DNA from: Abyssisolibacter fermentans
GTDB lineage: Bacteria > Bacillota > Clostridia > Tissierellales > MCWD3
NCBI RefSeq assembly: GCF_001559865.1
Contig: NZ_LOHE01000078.1
Span: 1 to 51,694, forward strand
DNA length: 51,694 nt
Direction of reading: 5' to 3'
This document shows positions 35,647 through 45,006 of this stretch, in pieces (within the stretch, counting starts at the first letter, position 1; every line of letters begins with the position of its first letter). The notes beneath the pieces were generated by a model that was given only the letters and a program-made list of their open reading frames with translations, was not told the origin of the DNA and did no database searches. The position numbers and the translations under genes were made by a program.

Positions 35647-37386
35647 TTATTTTATATCTTGATATTTTTTTGGAATAAACCACTTATCAATATTATAATA
35701 CAAATTGAACGTCTCTGGCTTGATATCTCCCATAATTTTATTATTTACAAGAATAGCCTTGTTCTTAAACAACAAACTAACATAAGGTAAATCTTCTGAA
35801 ATTAGTTTTTGAATATTAATATAAGATTCTCTTTTAGTTTCCCTATCTTGAGCTAAGAAAGCCTGCATTAACAAATTATCCATTTCAATATGATTGTAAC
35901 TAATAAAATTGGTTCCATTATCGATTTGGCTAGAATGTAACATAAATGACAAATCAGGTACTAGTGATAAATCCCATCCTAATAATACCATATCGAATTC
36001 ACGCTTTGAAAGTTTATTATTTAACCTTTCCCATTGTGTCGCTATTTCTTGCTCTGATAAATTGTTCGAGCTATTATAATCTTTTATTACTTCAATCCCA
36101 ATTTCTTTTAAATCATTTACAATTATATCTGCCATCTCAGTTCTTAATTGATTATAAGAATTCGTTAACAGTCTAATTTGAAGCTTTTTACCATTTGTAT
36201 CTTCTAGTATACCATCATCATTTGTATCTTTAAAACCTGCTTTTTGCAAAATATCTCTTGCTTCATTAATATTATACTTCAACAAATTAGTATCTTTATC
36301 ATATAGCCAAGAGTTTGGATTTATAGGTGTATCTGCAATTTTTGCATGCCTTAGAAAAACATTATCCACAATTACTTGTTTGTTTATAGCATAATCAATT
36401 GCTTTTCTAAGACTTTGACCTTTAACTCCTTGAAAAATTTCTTTATTAAAATTAAAACCAATAAATTCATATTTATTTGTAGTATATTCATATATATTAA
36501 CTTTTTTATTTTCTAGGTATTTATCCCAATCAATACCTACTGCAAAAGCTAAATCAACTAAACCTGTCTCAAATGAACTTAGTGCTGTCTCCTCGCTATC
36601 AACTATTATTCCACTTATATTTTGAATGTATGGCTTACCTTTATACCATTTATCATTTGCTGAAAGTCCTACATATTTTAGTTTCTCATATTTATCAAAC
36701 TTATAAGGACCTGTTCCAATAGGAGTTTTTATATAATTTTCGTTAAAAGCTTTGTCATAATCACTTCTATCTGCACTTTGCTTATTAGTAAATTGATGCA
36801 TTGGTAATATTGGGAACATCAAAGCCTCTAAGGAATTAGAATAATTTCGATTTAATTTTATTTCTATAACATAATCATTGATAATATTTGCACTCATTAT
36901 TTGCTTTATATCTGATGGCTTAGAGGGCTTAAACACATCTGTAAGTATTTCATTATATAAACCTTCTCTAGAACTATATCTCATAGCATCTAACGTAAAT
37001 TTAACATCTTTTGCTGTAAACTTAACACCATCATGCCAATAAACATCATCTCTTAATGTTAATCTAATCAATCTACCCTCATTTTCAATTTGATAAGTCT
37101 TACATAATTGACCTTTTATATTGAAATCTTCATCAAATTCAAATAGTGCTTCATATATTAACTTATAAAAATGATATAAGCTTTTTTCTCTATTAATTAG
37201 TGGGTTAAATGTTTTTACATTTGATATTGGTACATTCATATTTCCACCGTATTCAGGTTCATAAGAAACTTCTACAGAACCTTGTTTATCTTCATTATTT
37301 TCTAAATCTACACCTTTTTCACACCCAAATAGAGCTAAACCTAATATCATTATTAAGATGGTTGCTAGTGTTTTTTTATATTTCAT
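35647..37386 (-). CDS. Peptide ABC transporter substrate-binding lipoprotein
   Basis: A 579-residue SBP_bac_5 family protein. The ATG at 37386 follows AAGGAGG and begins MKYKKTLATI; the longer in-frame start overlaps the ribosome site. The lipobox is LFGC with Cys22. The mature part shows the oligopeptide-binding pattern TLRDDVYWHDGVKFTAKDV, then IGTGPYKFDKYEKLKYV, and the C-terminal lobe. No permease or ATPase gene is adjacent, so it probably serves a transporter elsewhere or a signalling role. It follows the transglycosylase gene after 235 bases with no clear terminator. Confidence 0.92.
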   Translation of the reverse strand: MKYKKTLATILIMILGLALFGCEKGVDLENNEDKQGSVEVSYEPEYGGNMNVPISNVKTFNPLINREKSLYHFYKLIYEALFEFDEDFNIKGQLCKTYQIENEGRLIRLTLRDDVYWHDGVKFTAKDVKFTLDAMRYSSREGLYNEILTDVFKPSKPSDIKQIMSANIINDYVIEIKLNRNYSNSLEALMFPILPMHQFTNKQSADRSDYDKAFNENYIKTPIGTGPYKFDKYEKLKYVGLSANDKWYKGKPYIQNISGIIVDSEETALSSFETGLVDLAFAVGIDWDKYLENKKVNIYEYTTNKYEFIGFNFNKEIFQGVKGQSLRKAIDYAINKQVIVDNVFLRHAKIADTPINPNSWLYDKDTNLLKYNINEARDILQKAGFKDTNDDGILEDTNGKKLQIRLLTNSYNQLRTEMADIIVNDLKEIGIEVIKDYNSSNNLSEQEIATQWERLNNKLSKREFDMVLLGWDLSLVPDLSFMLHSSQIDNGTNFISYNHIEMDNLLMQAFLAQDRETKRESYINIQKLISEDLPYVSLLFKNKAILVNNKIMGDIKPETFNLYYNIDKWFIPKKYQDIK

Positions 37387-37621
37387 ATTTTCCTCCTTCA
37401 TGAGCAATCGAATTTATCATTTTGTTACTTATCATAAATAGTTTTATATCTCTTATTTTCTATATTCCAATATATATAACATCAAAATTGTAACAAAACT
37501 ATTAATGAAAAATCTGTTTTTTAATTCTTTACATATTTAGAAGTTACTAATGTAGTATATCATTATTTTGCAATAATAGTCCACAACTAAAAATTTTTTT
37601 AAAAATATATGTTACTTATAA

Positions 37622-38176
37622 TTAGTTATATAAAAATTTATATATTTTCAAATATATACTGATCCTTTTTACATAATTCTTAGTTTCTACAAAAGGTATA
37701 TTCTCTATATTATCAATACTTATTTTTCCATCATTAATCCATTTATTAACGTTGCCGCTTCCCGCGTTATAAGCTGCTAATACCAAATCCATGTTGCCAT
37801 CAAATTCAACACTAAGCTTATTAACAAACCAGCAACCTATAATAATATTGATATCTTCATCATACAATTTTTCATCACTATAATTTTTGATACCAATTTC
37901 TTTTGCAGCCCATCTTCCGGTCTTGGGCATAATTTGCATTAACCCAATAGCCCCCTTATGAGATTTTGCTCTCAGTAAGAAACTACTTTCAGCTCTAATA
38001 ATAGAAGCAATTAACAACGGATCTACTTTATAAGTATTTGAATATGTATATATCTGTTTTTGATATTTCATAGGAAAAACTACTCTGCCTATTCTTTTAA
38101 TGTTAACTAAACCAAAGACAATTAATATACATAATAGTATAGAAATAAATTTCAAATGCCTATAAGCCTTAGCCAA
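37622..38176 (-). CDS. Membrane-anchored lytic transglycosylase (SLT family)
   Basis: A 184-residue peptidoglycan-cleaving enzyme. An N-terminal membrane helix (about 10-25) anchors it outside the cell. The SLT fold has the catalytic Glu63 in IIRAESSFL, GLMQIMPKT at 78-86, and AYNAGSGNV near 135. The start is TTG at 38176, four bases after TAG of coaE; its AAGGAGG site overlaps that stop. It is the last gene of polA-coaE-slt. Confidence 0.9.
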   Translation of the reverse strand: MAKAYRHLKFISILLCILIVFGLVNIKRIGRVVFPMKYQKQIYTYSNTYKVDPLLIASIIRAESSFLLRAKSHKGAIGLMQIMPKTGRWAAKEIGIKNYSDEKLYDEDINIIIGCWFVNKLSVEFDGNMDLVLAAYNAGSGNVNKWINDGKISIDNIENIPFVETKNYVKRISIYLKIYKFLYN

Positions 38177-38180
38177 GAAT

Positions 38181-38816
38181 CTACCTCCTTATACTTAATA
38201 TTTCTCTAAGCTTATCATCAATTTGATGTTCTAATTCTTTTAAATCTCCTTTATTCTCAATTATAACATCAGCTTCTTTTCTTTTGTCTTCAATTGACAT
38301 TTGCGAATTAATCCTTGAGATTGCTTCATCCTTACCTAAATTATCTCTTTTCAATATTCTATTAAGTTGAGTTTCTCTATCTGCATATACTAACCATATA
38401 TGATCCATTATTATACCATTTGAATATAGTTTATCTTTTTCCTCTATTAATAAAGGAATATCTAAGAAAATTATATTATTTTGTTTTGAATTTAATTCTA
38501 TTAAATGTTTAATTTCATTATACACATGAGGGTGTACAATATCATTTAATTTTTTTATCAGATCATTATTATTAAAAACAATTTCTCCCAATTTTCTTCT
38601 ATCTATACTCTTATCATATGTTATTATATCAGCGCCAAAATAATCGATAACATCATCATATCCTGGTTTTCCAACTTCTAACGCTTCTCTAGCTATTATA
38701 TCTGCATCTATAATAACATAACCTTTGTTTCTCAATATATTGCTCACTGTACTTTTACCAGTGCCTATACCACCCGTTATTCCTATTAAAGTTATCTCAT
38801 TATTATTTTGTTTCAT
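38181..38816 (-). CDS. coaE: Dephospho-CoA kinase
   Basis: Catalyses the last step of CoA synthesis, phosphorylating dephospho-CoA. The 211 residues carry the P-loop GITGGIGTGKST and the family residues DADIIAREAL. The ATG at 38816 overlaps the polA stop by about 14 bases; an in-frame TTG further up is possible. No strong ribosome site is visible, so translation is probably coupled to polA. The polA-coaE pairing is common in Firmicutes. Confidence 0.94.
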   Translation of the reverse strand: MKQNNNEITLIGITGGIGTGKSTVSNILRNKGYVIIDADIIAREALEVGKPGYDDVIDYFGADIITYDKSIDRRKLGEIVFNNNDLIKKLNDIVHPHVYNEIKHLIELNSKQNNIIFLDIPLLIEEKDKLYSNGIIMDHIWLVYADRETQLNRILKRDNLGKDEAISRINSQMSIEDKRKEADVIIENKGDLKELEHQIDDKLREILSIRR

Positions 38817-41469
38817 ACCAACTTTCACCAACCTGCATATCTACTTTCAATGGCACACTTAAGTCTATTGCATTTTCCATGAGATTTTTTAACAATTCTT
38901 TTACTTCTTCTATTTCATTTTCATCAGCTTCTATAATTAATTCATCATGTACTTGTAGTATTAATCTTGATTTCAGTTTTCTTTTCTTTAATTCAAAATA
39001 CACGTTTACCATAGCAATTTTTATAATATCAGCTGCACTTCCTTGAATAGGTGTATTCATTGCTAACCTTTCTCCAGAAGACCTAACAATAAAATTCTTT
39101 GCCTGCAATTCTGGTAGGTACCTTCTTCGATTTAAAATTGTTGTAACAAATCCATCTTCTTTACCTATATATATAATATCCTTCATATATTTAGCTACCA
39201 ATTTGTAATTTTCAAGGTAATTATCTATATAAACCTTAGCTTCCTTTTTAGCAATATTTAAATCTCTTGAAAGACCAAAGTCACTTATACCGTATATAAT
39301 ACCAAAATTAACAGCTTTTGCTCTACTTCTCATTAATGAAGTAACTTCTTCTTTTGGAACATTAAATACCTCAGATGCTGTTTTTGTATGAATATCCTCA
39401 TCATTATCAAAAGCTTCTATAAGTTTTTCATCTCCAGAAATATGTGCTAATACTCTAAGTTCAATCTGTGAATAATCTGCATCTACAAGCTTTTCATTTT
39501 CATCACAAACAAAAACCTTTCTAATCTTTCTACCTTCAGCTGTTCTTATCGGTATATTTTGAAGGTTTGGTTCTGTACTGCTAATTCTACCAGTTGTTGT
39601 GATTGTCTGTTTAAAGCTTGAATGTATCCTATGTGTTTTAGGATCTATTAAAGGTATAAAACCATCTACATAAGTATTTTTAAGCTTTACAAGCTTTCTA
39701 TATTCCAATATTTTTTCAATAATTTCATTTTCACCTTTTAATTTATCTAAAACCTCAGCATTAGTTGAATACCCTGTTTTAGTTTTCTTTATTACAGGAA
39801 GCTCTAATTTTTCAAATAATACTACACCTAATTGTTTTGGTGAATTGATATTAAATTTCTCACCTGAAATATCATATATTTCTTCAGTTAATTGATTTAT
39901 TCTAGATTGAAATTCATCTCCTAGCTCTTTCAAAGCATCTATATCTACTTTAAATCCAACATGCTCCATATTTGCTAAAACTTCTATTAATGGCATTTCA
40001 ATATTTTCAAACAAATCAATCATATTGAGTTCCTTTAATTTTTCTCTTAAAACTTTTTCTAGTTTATTAATAATAGAAATTTTGTTACTAAAATATGAGC
40101 ACAATTCATCTTTAGACAAATCTAAATAGTTTTTCTTATTTTTACCCTTTCCCAAAAGTTCTTCATCATCTTTTATATCCACTTCTAAATATTCATCTGC
40201 TAATGTTTTAAGTGAATAGGATTTTTGAGATGGGTCAATTAAATACTGAGCTATGATAGTGTCAAATTCTAATCCTTTAATATCTATATCGTATCTAAAT
40301 AACACTAATAAGTCATTTTTTAAATTATGTCCTATCTTACTTATAGTTTTATCTTCAAAAACAGGTTTTAGCTTAGCAATAACCTCGTCAAAGTCTATAT
40401 CATCAAAAGGTATATAATAAGATGATTTATTATCTAAACCTATAGTGATAGCTATTATTTTACCATTTAAATAGTTACTGTCATTAACAACAAATTTAAA
40501 TAAAAAGCTCTTTGTATCCTTTATTTCATCAATAATATTGTCTACAATATCTATTGACTCAACTAGTTTAAATTCAGTCTTGAATGTCCTATTTTCTAAG
40601 TCAACATTAGGTATTCTTTTCAACAAGGATTTAAACTTTAGTTTTTTATATAAATCATATAAACAATCTGTATCTGGTTGTTCAATTTTAAGATTTTCAA
40701 TATCTGTTTCAATAGGTACATTGGTTATAATTTGTGCTAGTCTTCTACTCATGAAAGCTTGCAGTTTATTTTCCTTTAGGTTTTGTTTTAATTTTTTAGC
40801 TTTAATATTATCAATATTCTCATATATTTCTTCTATGGTATTATACTCTTTCAAAAGCTTTATGCCTGTTTTCTCTCCAACACCTGGAACACCAGGTATA
40901 TTGTCAGATTGATCACCCATTAGACCTTTTAGATCTATAAACTGCACAGGTGTTAAGCCATATCTATCAAGCATGGCATTTGTATCATAAATTTCAACAG
41001 TACTTACACCTTTTTTGGTAAGAAGAACCTTAATGTTATCAGTTGCTAACTGTAGTAAATCTTTATCTCCAGATACAACCAGTACTTCAAAGCCTTGCTC
41101 ATCATAACGCCTTGATAATGTACCAATAATATCATCAGCTTCAAAACCATCCATCTCAACAAAAGTAATGCCTAAGCAATCAAGCACTTCTCTTATAAGA
41201 GAAAATTGCTGTCCTAATTCATCAGGAGTTTTTTTTCTACCAGCTTTATAATCTGCATATTCTTTATGTCTAAAAGTAGGTGCTTTTCTATCAAATGCAA
41301 CACACATGTAAGTAGGATCGTAATCATCTATTATTTTATAATACATGGTCAAAAAGCCATAAACACCATTTGTATATATTCCATCTTTCGTAGATAAAAG
41401 TGGTAACGCATAGTAAGCTCTATGTAATAAACTATTTCCGTCTATTAAAACCATTTTTTTATTTGGCAT
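38803..41469 (-). CDS. polA: DNA polymerase I, proofreading-deficient
   Basis: An 888-residue family A polymerase for repair and RNA-primer removal. The N-terminal flap nuclease (VLIDGNSLLHRAYYA; FEADDIIGT; GDKDLLQL) is intact. The 3'-5' exonuclease-like domain is present, but exo I reads TKSFLFKFVVND instead of the catalytic DxE, so proofreading is probably lost, as in Bacillus Pol I. The polymerase motifs DADYSQIELRVLAH, RSRAKAVNFGIIYG and LQVHDELIIEA are intact. The ATG at 41469 lies nine bases behind GAGGAG. coaE follows with an overlap. Confidence 0.96.
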   Translation of the reverse strand: MPNKKMVLIDGNSLLHRAYYALPLLSTKDGIYTNGVYGFLTMYYKIIDDYDPTYMCVAFDRKAPTFRHKEYADYKAGRKKTPDELGQQFSLIREVLDCLGITFVEMDGFEADDIIGTLSRRYDEQGFEVLVVSGDKDLLQLATDNIKVLLTKKGVSTVEIYDTNAMLDRYGLTPVQFIDLKGLMGDQSDNIPGVPGVGEKTGIKLLKEYNTIEEIYENIDNIKAKKLKQNLKENKLQAFMSRRLAQIITNVPIETDIENLKIEQPDTDCLYDLYKKLKFKSLLKRIPNVDLENRTFKTEFKLVESIDIVDNIIDEIKDTKSFLFKFVVNDSNYLNGKIIAITIGLDNKSSYYIPFDDIDFDEVIAKLKPVFEDKTISKIGHNLKNDLLVLFRYDIDIKGLEFDTIIAQYLIDPSQKSYSLKTLADEYLEVDIKDDEELLGKGKNKKNYLDLSKDELCSYFSNKISIINKLEKVLREKLKELNMIDLFENIEMPLIEVLANMEHVGFKVDIDALKELGDEFQSRINQLTEEIYDISGEKFNINSPKQLGVVLFEKLELPVIKKTKTGYSTNAEVLDKLKGENEIIEKILEYRKLVKLKNTYVDGFIPLIDPKTHRIHSSFKQTITTTGRISSTEPNLQNIPIRTAEGRKIRKVFVCDENEKLVDADYSQIELRVLAHISGDEKLIEAFDNDEDIHTKTASEVFNVPKEEVTSLMRSRAKAVNFGIIYGISDFGLSRDLNIAKKEAKVYIDNYLENYKLVAKYMKDIIYIGKEDGFVTTILNRRRYLPELQAKNFIVRSSGERLAMNTPIQGSAADIIKIAMVNVYFELKKRKLKSRLILQVHDELIIEADENEIEEVKELLKNLMENAIDLSVPLKVDMQVGESWYETK

Positions 41470-41501
41470 TATTATCAACTCCTCAGATACTTACTTATTT
41501 A

Positions 41502-41560
41502 AACCCAGATTATTCATAAAAAAAACACATAATTCAAAGTTATATGAATGATAGGGTTAA
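41502..41560. repeat. Family A element (A6), short
   Basis: AACCCAGATTATTCATAAA and, inverted, TTATATGAATGATAGGGTTA. The interior is about 20 bases. It lies upstream of polA, downstream of the SIMPL terminator. Confidence 0.72.
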
Positions 41561-41714
41561 ATATGTTTTATAACATCATATATCTAGTATATATCAACAT
41601 TACATAAATTAAAATAGTTATGTTTAAGTTGTAATATAAAATTGCTGAAAAGTTTAAATTTCTTTTATTTATCTAGTCTATCTTTCCTAATTTATTTTTA
41701 TATTTTTACAAACT

Positions 41715-41738
41715 AAAAAACGGCTATTGCCGTTTTTT
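41715..41738 (-). terminator. Terminator of the SIMPL-domain gene
   Basis: AAAAAACGGC and GCCGTTTTTT pair around TATT. It overlaps the last codon of the gene. Confidence 0.85.
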
Positions 41739-42492
41739 AATATTTATATTCAATGTTTACGTTAGCCCTTATTTCTAATTCTCCAGATGATATTGATGTT
41801 TCAATACTTTCAAATTTCTTCATAGAATTGGCTCTATAAGAATCATTCGCATCTATCATAGTATAGCCGCCATATGAATTTTCTGATATTTTAGATGGCT
41901 TTTTAAGCACTACTCCAATAGATTCAGCTAATACATTAGCTTTACCCTTAGCATTGTCCATAGCTATTTTTAATGCCTGTAAGTAATATTCATCTTGTTT
42001 AGTTGTACCAAATCTGATATTTCTAATTAAATTAGCTCCATTTTCTGATACAGCATCTATTACTTTACCAACGTTGTTTATATTGTTTATTGTAACTTGA
42101 ACAACATTTTCAACTCTATAGCCTGTTGTTTCACTTTTATGAGTTTTTTCATTATAATATCTTAATGTCCTAATATCATAACTTATAGTTTTTATATCAT
42201 TTTCTTTTATTCCTTGTTCCTTAAGAGACTTTACAACTTCAGCCATTTTTTTTGCATTTTCTTCTTGAGCTTTTTGACTAACTTTATTTTCGCATTCAAC
42301 ACCTAAATTAATATATGCAACATCAGGCTTGATTTTTACAATACCTTCTCCATTTACGTACAAAGTACCCATATCATCAGTATTTACATCAGCCTCTGCT
42401 AAAGATGTATTGTTCAATGCCCCTGTTGTACCTAAAGTAAATCCACATAATAACGTAAAACACAATACTGCAACAATAATCGAACGTTTCAT
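41737..42492 (-). CDS. Exported SIMPL-domain (DUF541) protein
   Basis: A 251-residue protein with a Sec-type signal peptide (MKRSIIVAVLCFTLLCGFTL). The mature part fits the SIMPL/DUF541 family: LYVNGEGIVKIKPDVAYINL, then KENDIKTISYDIRTLRYYNE. The fold forms oligomeric assemblies in homologues (BP26, YggE) linked to oxidative or envelope stress. AGGAGG precedes the ATG. It lies downstream of the anti-sigma gene, separated by the structured element at 42626-42819. Confidence 0.85.
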   Translation of the reverse strand: MKRSIIVAVLCFTLLCGFTLGTTGALNNTSLAEADVNTDDMGTLYVNGEGIVKIKPDVAYINLGVECENKVSQKAQEENAKKMAEVVKSLKEQGIKENDIKTISYDIRTLRYYNEKTHKSETTGYRVENVVQVTINNINNVGKVIDAVSENGANLIRNIRFGTTKQDEYYLQALKIAMDNAKGKANVLAESIGVVLKKPSKISENSYGGYTMIDANDSYRANSMKKFESIETSISSGELEIRANVNIEYKY

Positions 42493-42625
42493 ATTTGTCC
42501 TCCTTTTTTATATAATTTAGTTAATTGCAAAACTCTACACTATGTATAAATTCAATGTTTACATGCTATGAAGTAACTCAGTTTCCCCCATAAAGTAATT
42601 GTAAAAAATACCAATATAGTTACTA

Positions 42626-42819
42626 GGGAACCATCTCATGTTTCTTTGAAAGCGTGACTTCAAGAGTTCGTTTCTTCATCGCTCCTAAGTAGAGAACCAA
42701 AATCCACGATTTTGAGTGAATCACTTACTGCTAGGAACGCAGTAAGTAGTGAGTTTCTTATTTACTTCAAAACGGGCTCTTGCCCAGCCGTCAAAGATTA
42801 TGAGATGGGTCCCCTCGCC
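42626..42819 (+). ncRNA. Rod-like structured element, copy A, with repeat insert
   Basis: GGGAACCATCTCA pairs with TGAGATGGGTCCC, CTTTGA with TCAAAG, and CAAGAG with CTCTTG, forming one long rod. Internal-loop sequences TTTCTTTG, GTGACTT, CAAAGATT and CCCCTC are shared with copy B at 51245-51372. A family B unit (42678-42753) occupies the terminal loop. Helix bases differ between copies in a compensating way. The function and the coding strand are not known; this occupies most of the 414-base gap between the SIMPL and DUF4349 genes. Confidence 0.5.
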
Positions 42820-42906
42820 CAAAACTTATGAGCTAAAATTAATGTTATTTACACATTATATTTAAATTTTAGTTTTGCAACTACCTAATATAATTCAACC
42901 AAAAAT

Positions 42907-44100
42907 TTATTTTCTAAACTTCTTATAAATTAAATATATAATTAATATTAATATCATAATCACAATAATAGTTGGCAAGTTACTAATAACTACTATTATA
43001 ATATTCTGTAAAGCAACTATTATCTTATTAATATTTTGAACAAAACCTCTCTTAGCCTTTGACCACATATTGTCATTTTCAGGCTTTATATATTCATCAC
43101 TATATTGTCTCTGTTCAATATTAATATATATAGTTGATAAATCAACCAAATCATCCCAATTTTTAAGCCTTCCTATTTTTTGATTTATCTCTGTACGAAT
43201 CCTTTTTAATTCATCCTCTATCTTAAGAATATCTTCAACTTTTTCAGCCTTTTTCAAAACTTCTCTTAATCTTTCTTCTTGAATCTTTAAATTCTTTACT
43301 TCACTATCTACATCCATATAACTACCCGTTATATCATTTGTAGCAGACTCACTACCATTAATTTGACCTAATGTCTTAATATATGTTAAAGTATGACGAA
43401 ATTGATCGCTTGGTATTCTTATAACCATATCACCATATTTCGTCTTTCCTCTGCTAGTAGTTCTGATTTGTTCATTACTACTTTCTATAAATCCACCGCT
43501 TTTTTCAACATATATTACTATATCACTAGTAGTTTTATCAAAATTATCAACCTCTAAAGATAAATTTGCATTTTCTATTACTTTTCTTCTTTTTTCTAGC
43601 CCATATTTTTCTTGTATGCTATCATTTGTAGCAACACTATTTGGACTGATTTCAAACTTTTTAGTATTAGGAGCTATGCTCTTTGGAGCCTCGTCAGCAG
43701 CTTGATTCGCATTACTATCCATTGTACCATATTCATAACTGCTCTTATTTTCCGCTTCATCATATTGTTTCATATCAGACGATGATAACAAAGAAACTGA
43801 TGTAACAATAACTAATAGACCTGCTGCAATCGCTGAATATTTTTTCCAATTTATTCTTTTCTTCTTTACATTATTCCTTTGACATTCTTCTAATTTTTCT
43901 CTTAAAGTAGCCTTATAATTTGATGGTAATTCTTCTTGCTCACAATCTCTAGCAAACTCAAGAATTTGTACCATTTGCTTATAATCATTCTTACATTTAT
44001 CACAACTATTTAGATGTTGCTCAAATTCCTTTTTTTGCATATCATTTAGTTGGTTATCTATATAAAGAGATATTTTCTCATTAAATTCATTACAATTCAT
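42907..44100 (-). CDS. Anti-sigma factor with DUF4349 domain
   Basis: A 397-residue single-pass or two-pass membrane protein. The N-terminal zinc finger HLNSCDKCKNDY (HxxxCxxC) is of the anti-sigma zf-HC2 type and should bind the sigma factor next to it. A membrane helix spans about 85-102. Outside lies a DUF4349 region (YGDMVIRIPSDQFRHTL, then GSYMDVDSEVKNLKIQEERL) with a coiled coil at about 265-300. A second membrane helix ends the protein (about 365-392). AAGGAGGG precedes the ATG. It follows the sigma gene by 23 bases. Confidence 0.85.
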   Translation of the reverse strand: MNCNEFNEKISLYIDNQLNDMQKKEFEQHLNSCDKCKNDYKQMVQILEFARDCEQEELPSNYKATLREKLEECQRNNVKKKRINWKKYSAIAAGLLVIVTSVSLLSSSDMKQYDEAENKSSYEYGTMDSNANQAADEAPKSIAPNTKKFEISPNSVATNDSIQEKYGLEKRRKVIENANLSLEVDNFDKTTSDIVIYVEKSGGFIESSNEQIRTTSRGKTKYGDMVIRIPSDQFRHTLTYIKTLGQINGSESATNDITGSYMDVDSEVKNLKIQEERLREVLKKAEKVEDILKIEDELKRIRTEINQKIGRLKNWDDLVDLSTIYINIEQRQYSDEYIKPENDNMWSKAKRGFVQNINKIIVALQNIIIVVISNLPTIIVIMILILIIYLIYKKFRK

Positions 44101-44123
44101 CTTTCATCCCTCCTTTCAAATAA

Positions 44124-44711
44124 TTAGACGAATCTTTCAATATTTTGTTCCGTATCATTTATAATTATTTTTTTCAAAGCACTTCTTGCTCTACTTATTC
44201 TGGATTTGACGGTACCTTGTGAACATCCTATTATTTGTGAAATCTCTTCATAACTAAAACCTTGTATATCTCTTAATACTATAACAACTTTATGCGTTTC
44301 ACTTAATTCATTTATACTCCTATGAACTAATTCTTTAGTTAATTTTTTCTCCATCAGTTGTTCTGGGTTATTTGTTGTATCAGGAATTTCTGTATGTATT
44401 TCTCCATTTTGTGTCTCAACCGTGCTATCTATAGAATATACCTTCTTTTTCTTTTTTAAATGATCTATACATGTATTTACTACAATTCTATACAACCATG
44501 TTGAAAAAGAAGATTTGAAATTAAATTTATCAATTGACTTAAATACTTTAATAAAAGCTTCTTGCGATATATCCATTGCATCTTCTCTATTTTTAAGCAT
44601 TTTTAAAGCTATGTTGTAAGCAATTTTTTCATAACTACTAATTAATGTTTCAAAAGCATCTATATCTCCCTTTTGACATTTCTTTATTAGTTTTTCTTCA
44701 TTATTTACCAT
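44124..44711 (-). CDS. ECF-type RNA polymerase sigma factor
   Basis: A 195-residue sigma-70 factor of the extracytoplasmic function class. Region 2 (about 20-85) contains YNIALKMLKNREDAMDISQE and FSTWLYRIVVNTCIDHLKKK; region 4 (about 130-180) contains FSYEEISQIIGCSQGTVKSR. Regions 1 and 3 are absent, as expected. GAAAGGGGTG precedes the ATG. It is followed by its likely anti-sigma partner and faces the transpeptidase gene from downstream. The promoter it recognises is not identified. Confidence 0.93.
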   Translation of the reverse strand: MVNNEEKLIKKCQKGDIDAFETLISSYEKIAYNIALKMLKNREDAMDISQEAFIKVFKSIDKFNFKSSFSTWLYRIVVNTCIDHLKKKKKVYSIDSTVETQNGEIHTEIPDTTNNPEQLMEKKLTKELVHRSINELSETHKVVIVLRDIQGFSYEEISQIIGCSQGTVKSRISRARSALKKIIINDTEQNIERFV

Positions 44712-44902
44712 CTATTTTCACCCCTTTCATTTAAATACAAACTATATCCTTTTTAATTAGACTTGAATTTGAATTAAAAAGTTCCAAGTTTTAAAAATTA
44801 ATTTTAGTTTTTCCCATATTAATTATTATAAATTCGTAGTTTGGAAATTTTCGATATGATTTTTTCGATAAGCGATTTGAAAATCATTTTTTTTATGAAT
44901 CG

Positions 44903-44962
44903 ATTACTCAGTTCTTTCCATGATTAACCGATTCACATCAAATCTAAATTTGAGTTCTCAGC
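44903..44962. repeat. Diverged family B unit
   Basis: CGATTACTCAG...TGATTAACCGATTCACATC, then CAAATCTAAATTTGAG and TTCTCAGCTAA. It resembles the family B pattern but has many changes. It lies in the gap between the sigma gene and the transpeptidase terminator. Confidence 0.45.
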
Positions 44963-44963
44963 T

Positions 44964-44992
44964 AAAAAAAAAGCTCCCTTTAAAGAAGCTAT
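44964..44992 (-). terminator. Terminator of the L,D-transpeptidase gene
   Basis: On the minus strand AGCTTCTTTAAAGGGAGCT (two mismatches) is followed by nine T residues. Confidence 0.75.
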
Positions 44993-45006
44993 TCCATCAA
45001 TAATAT

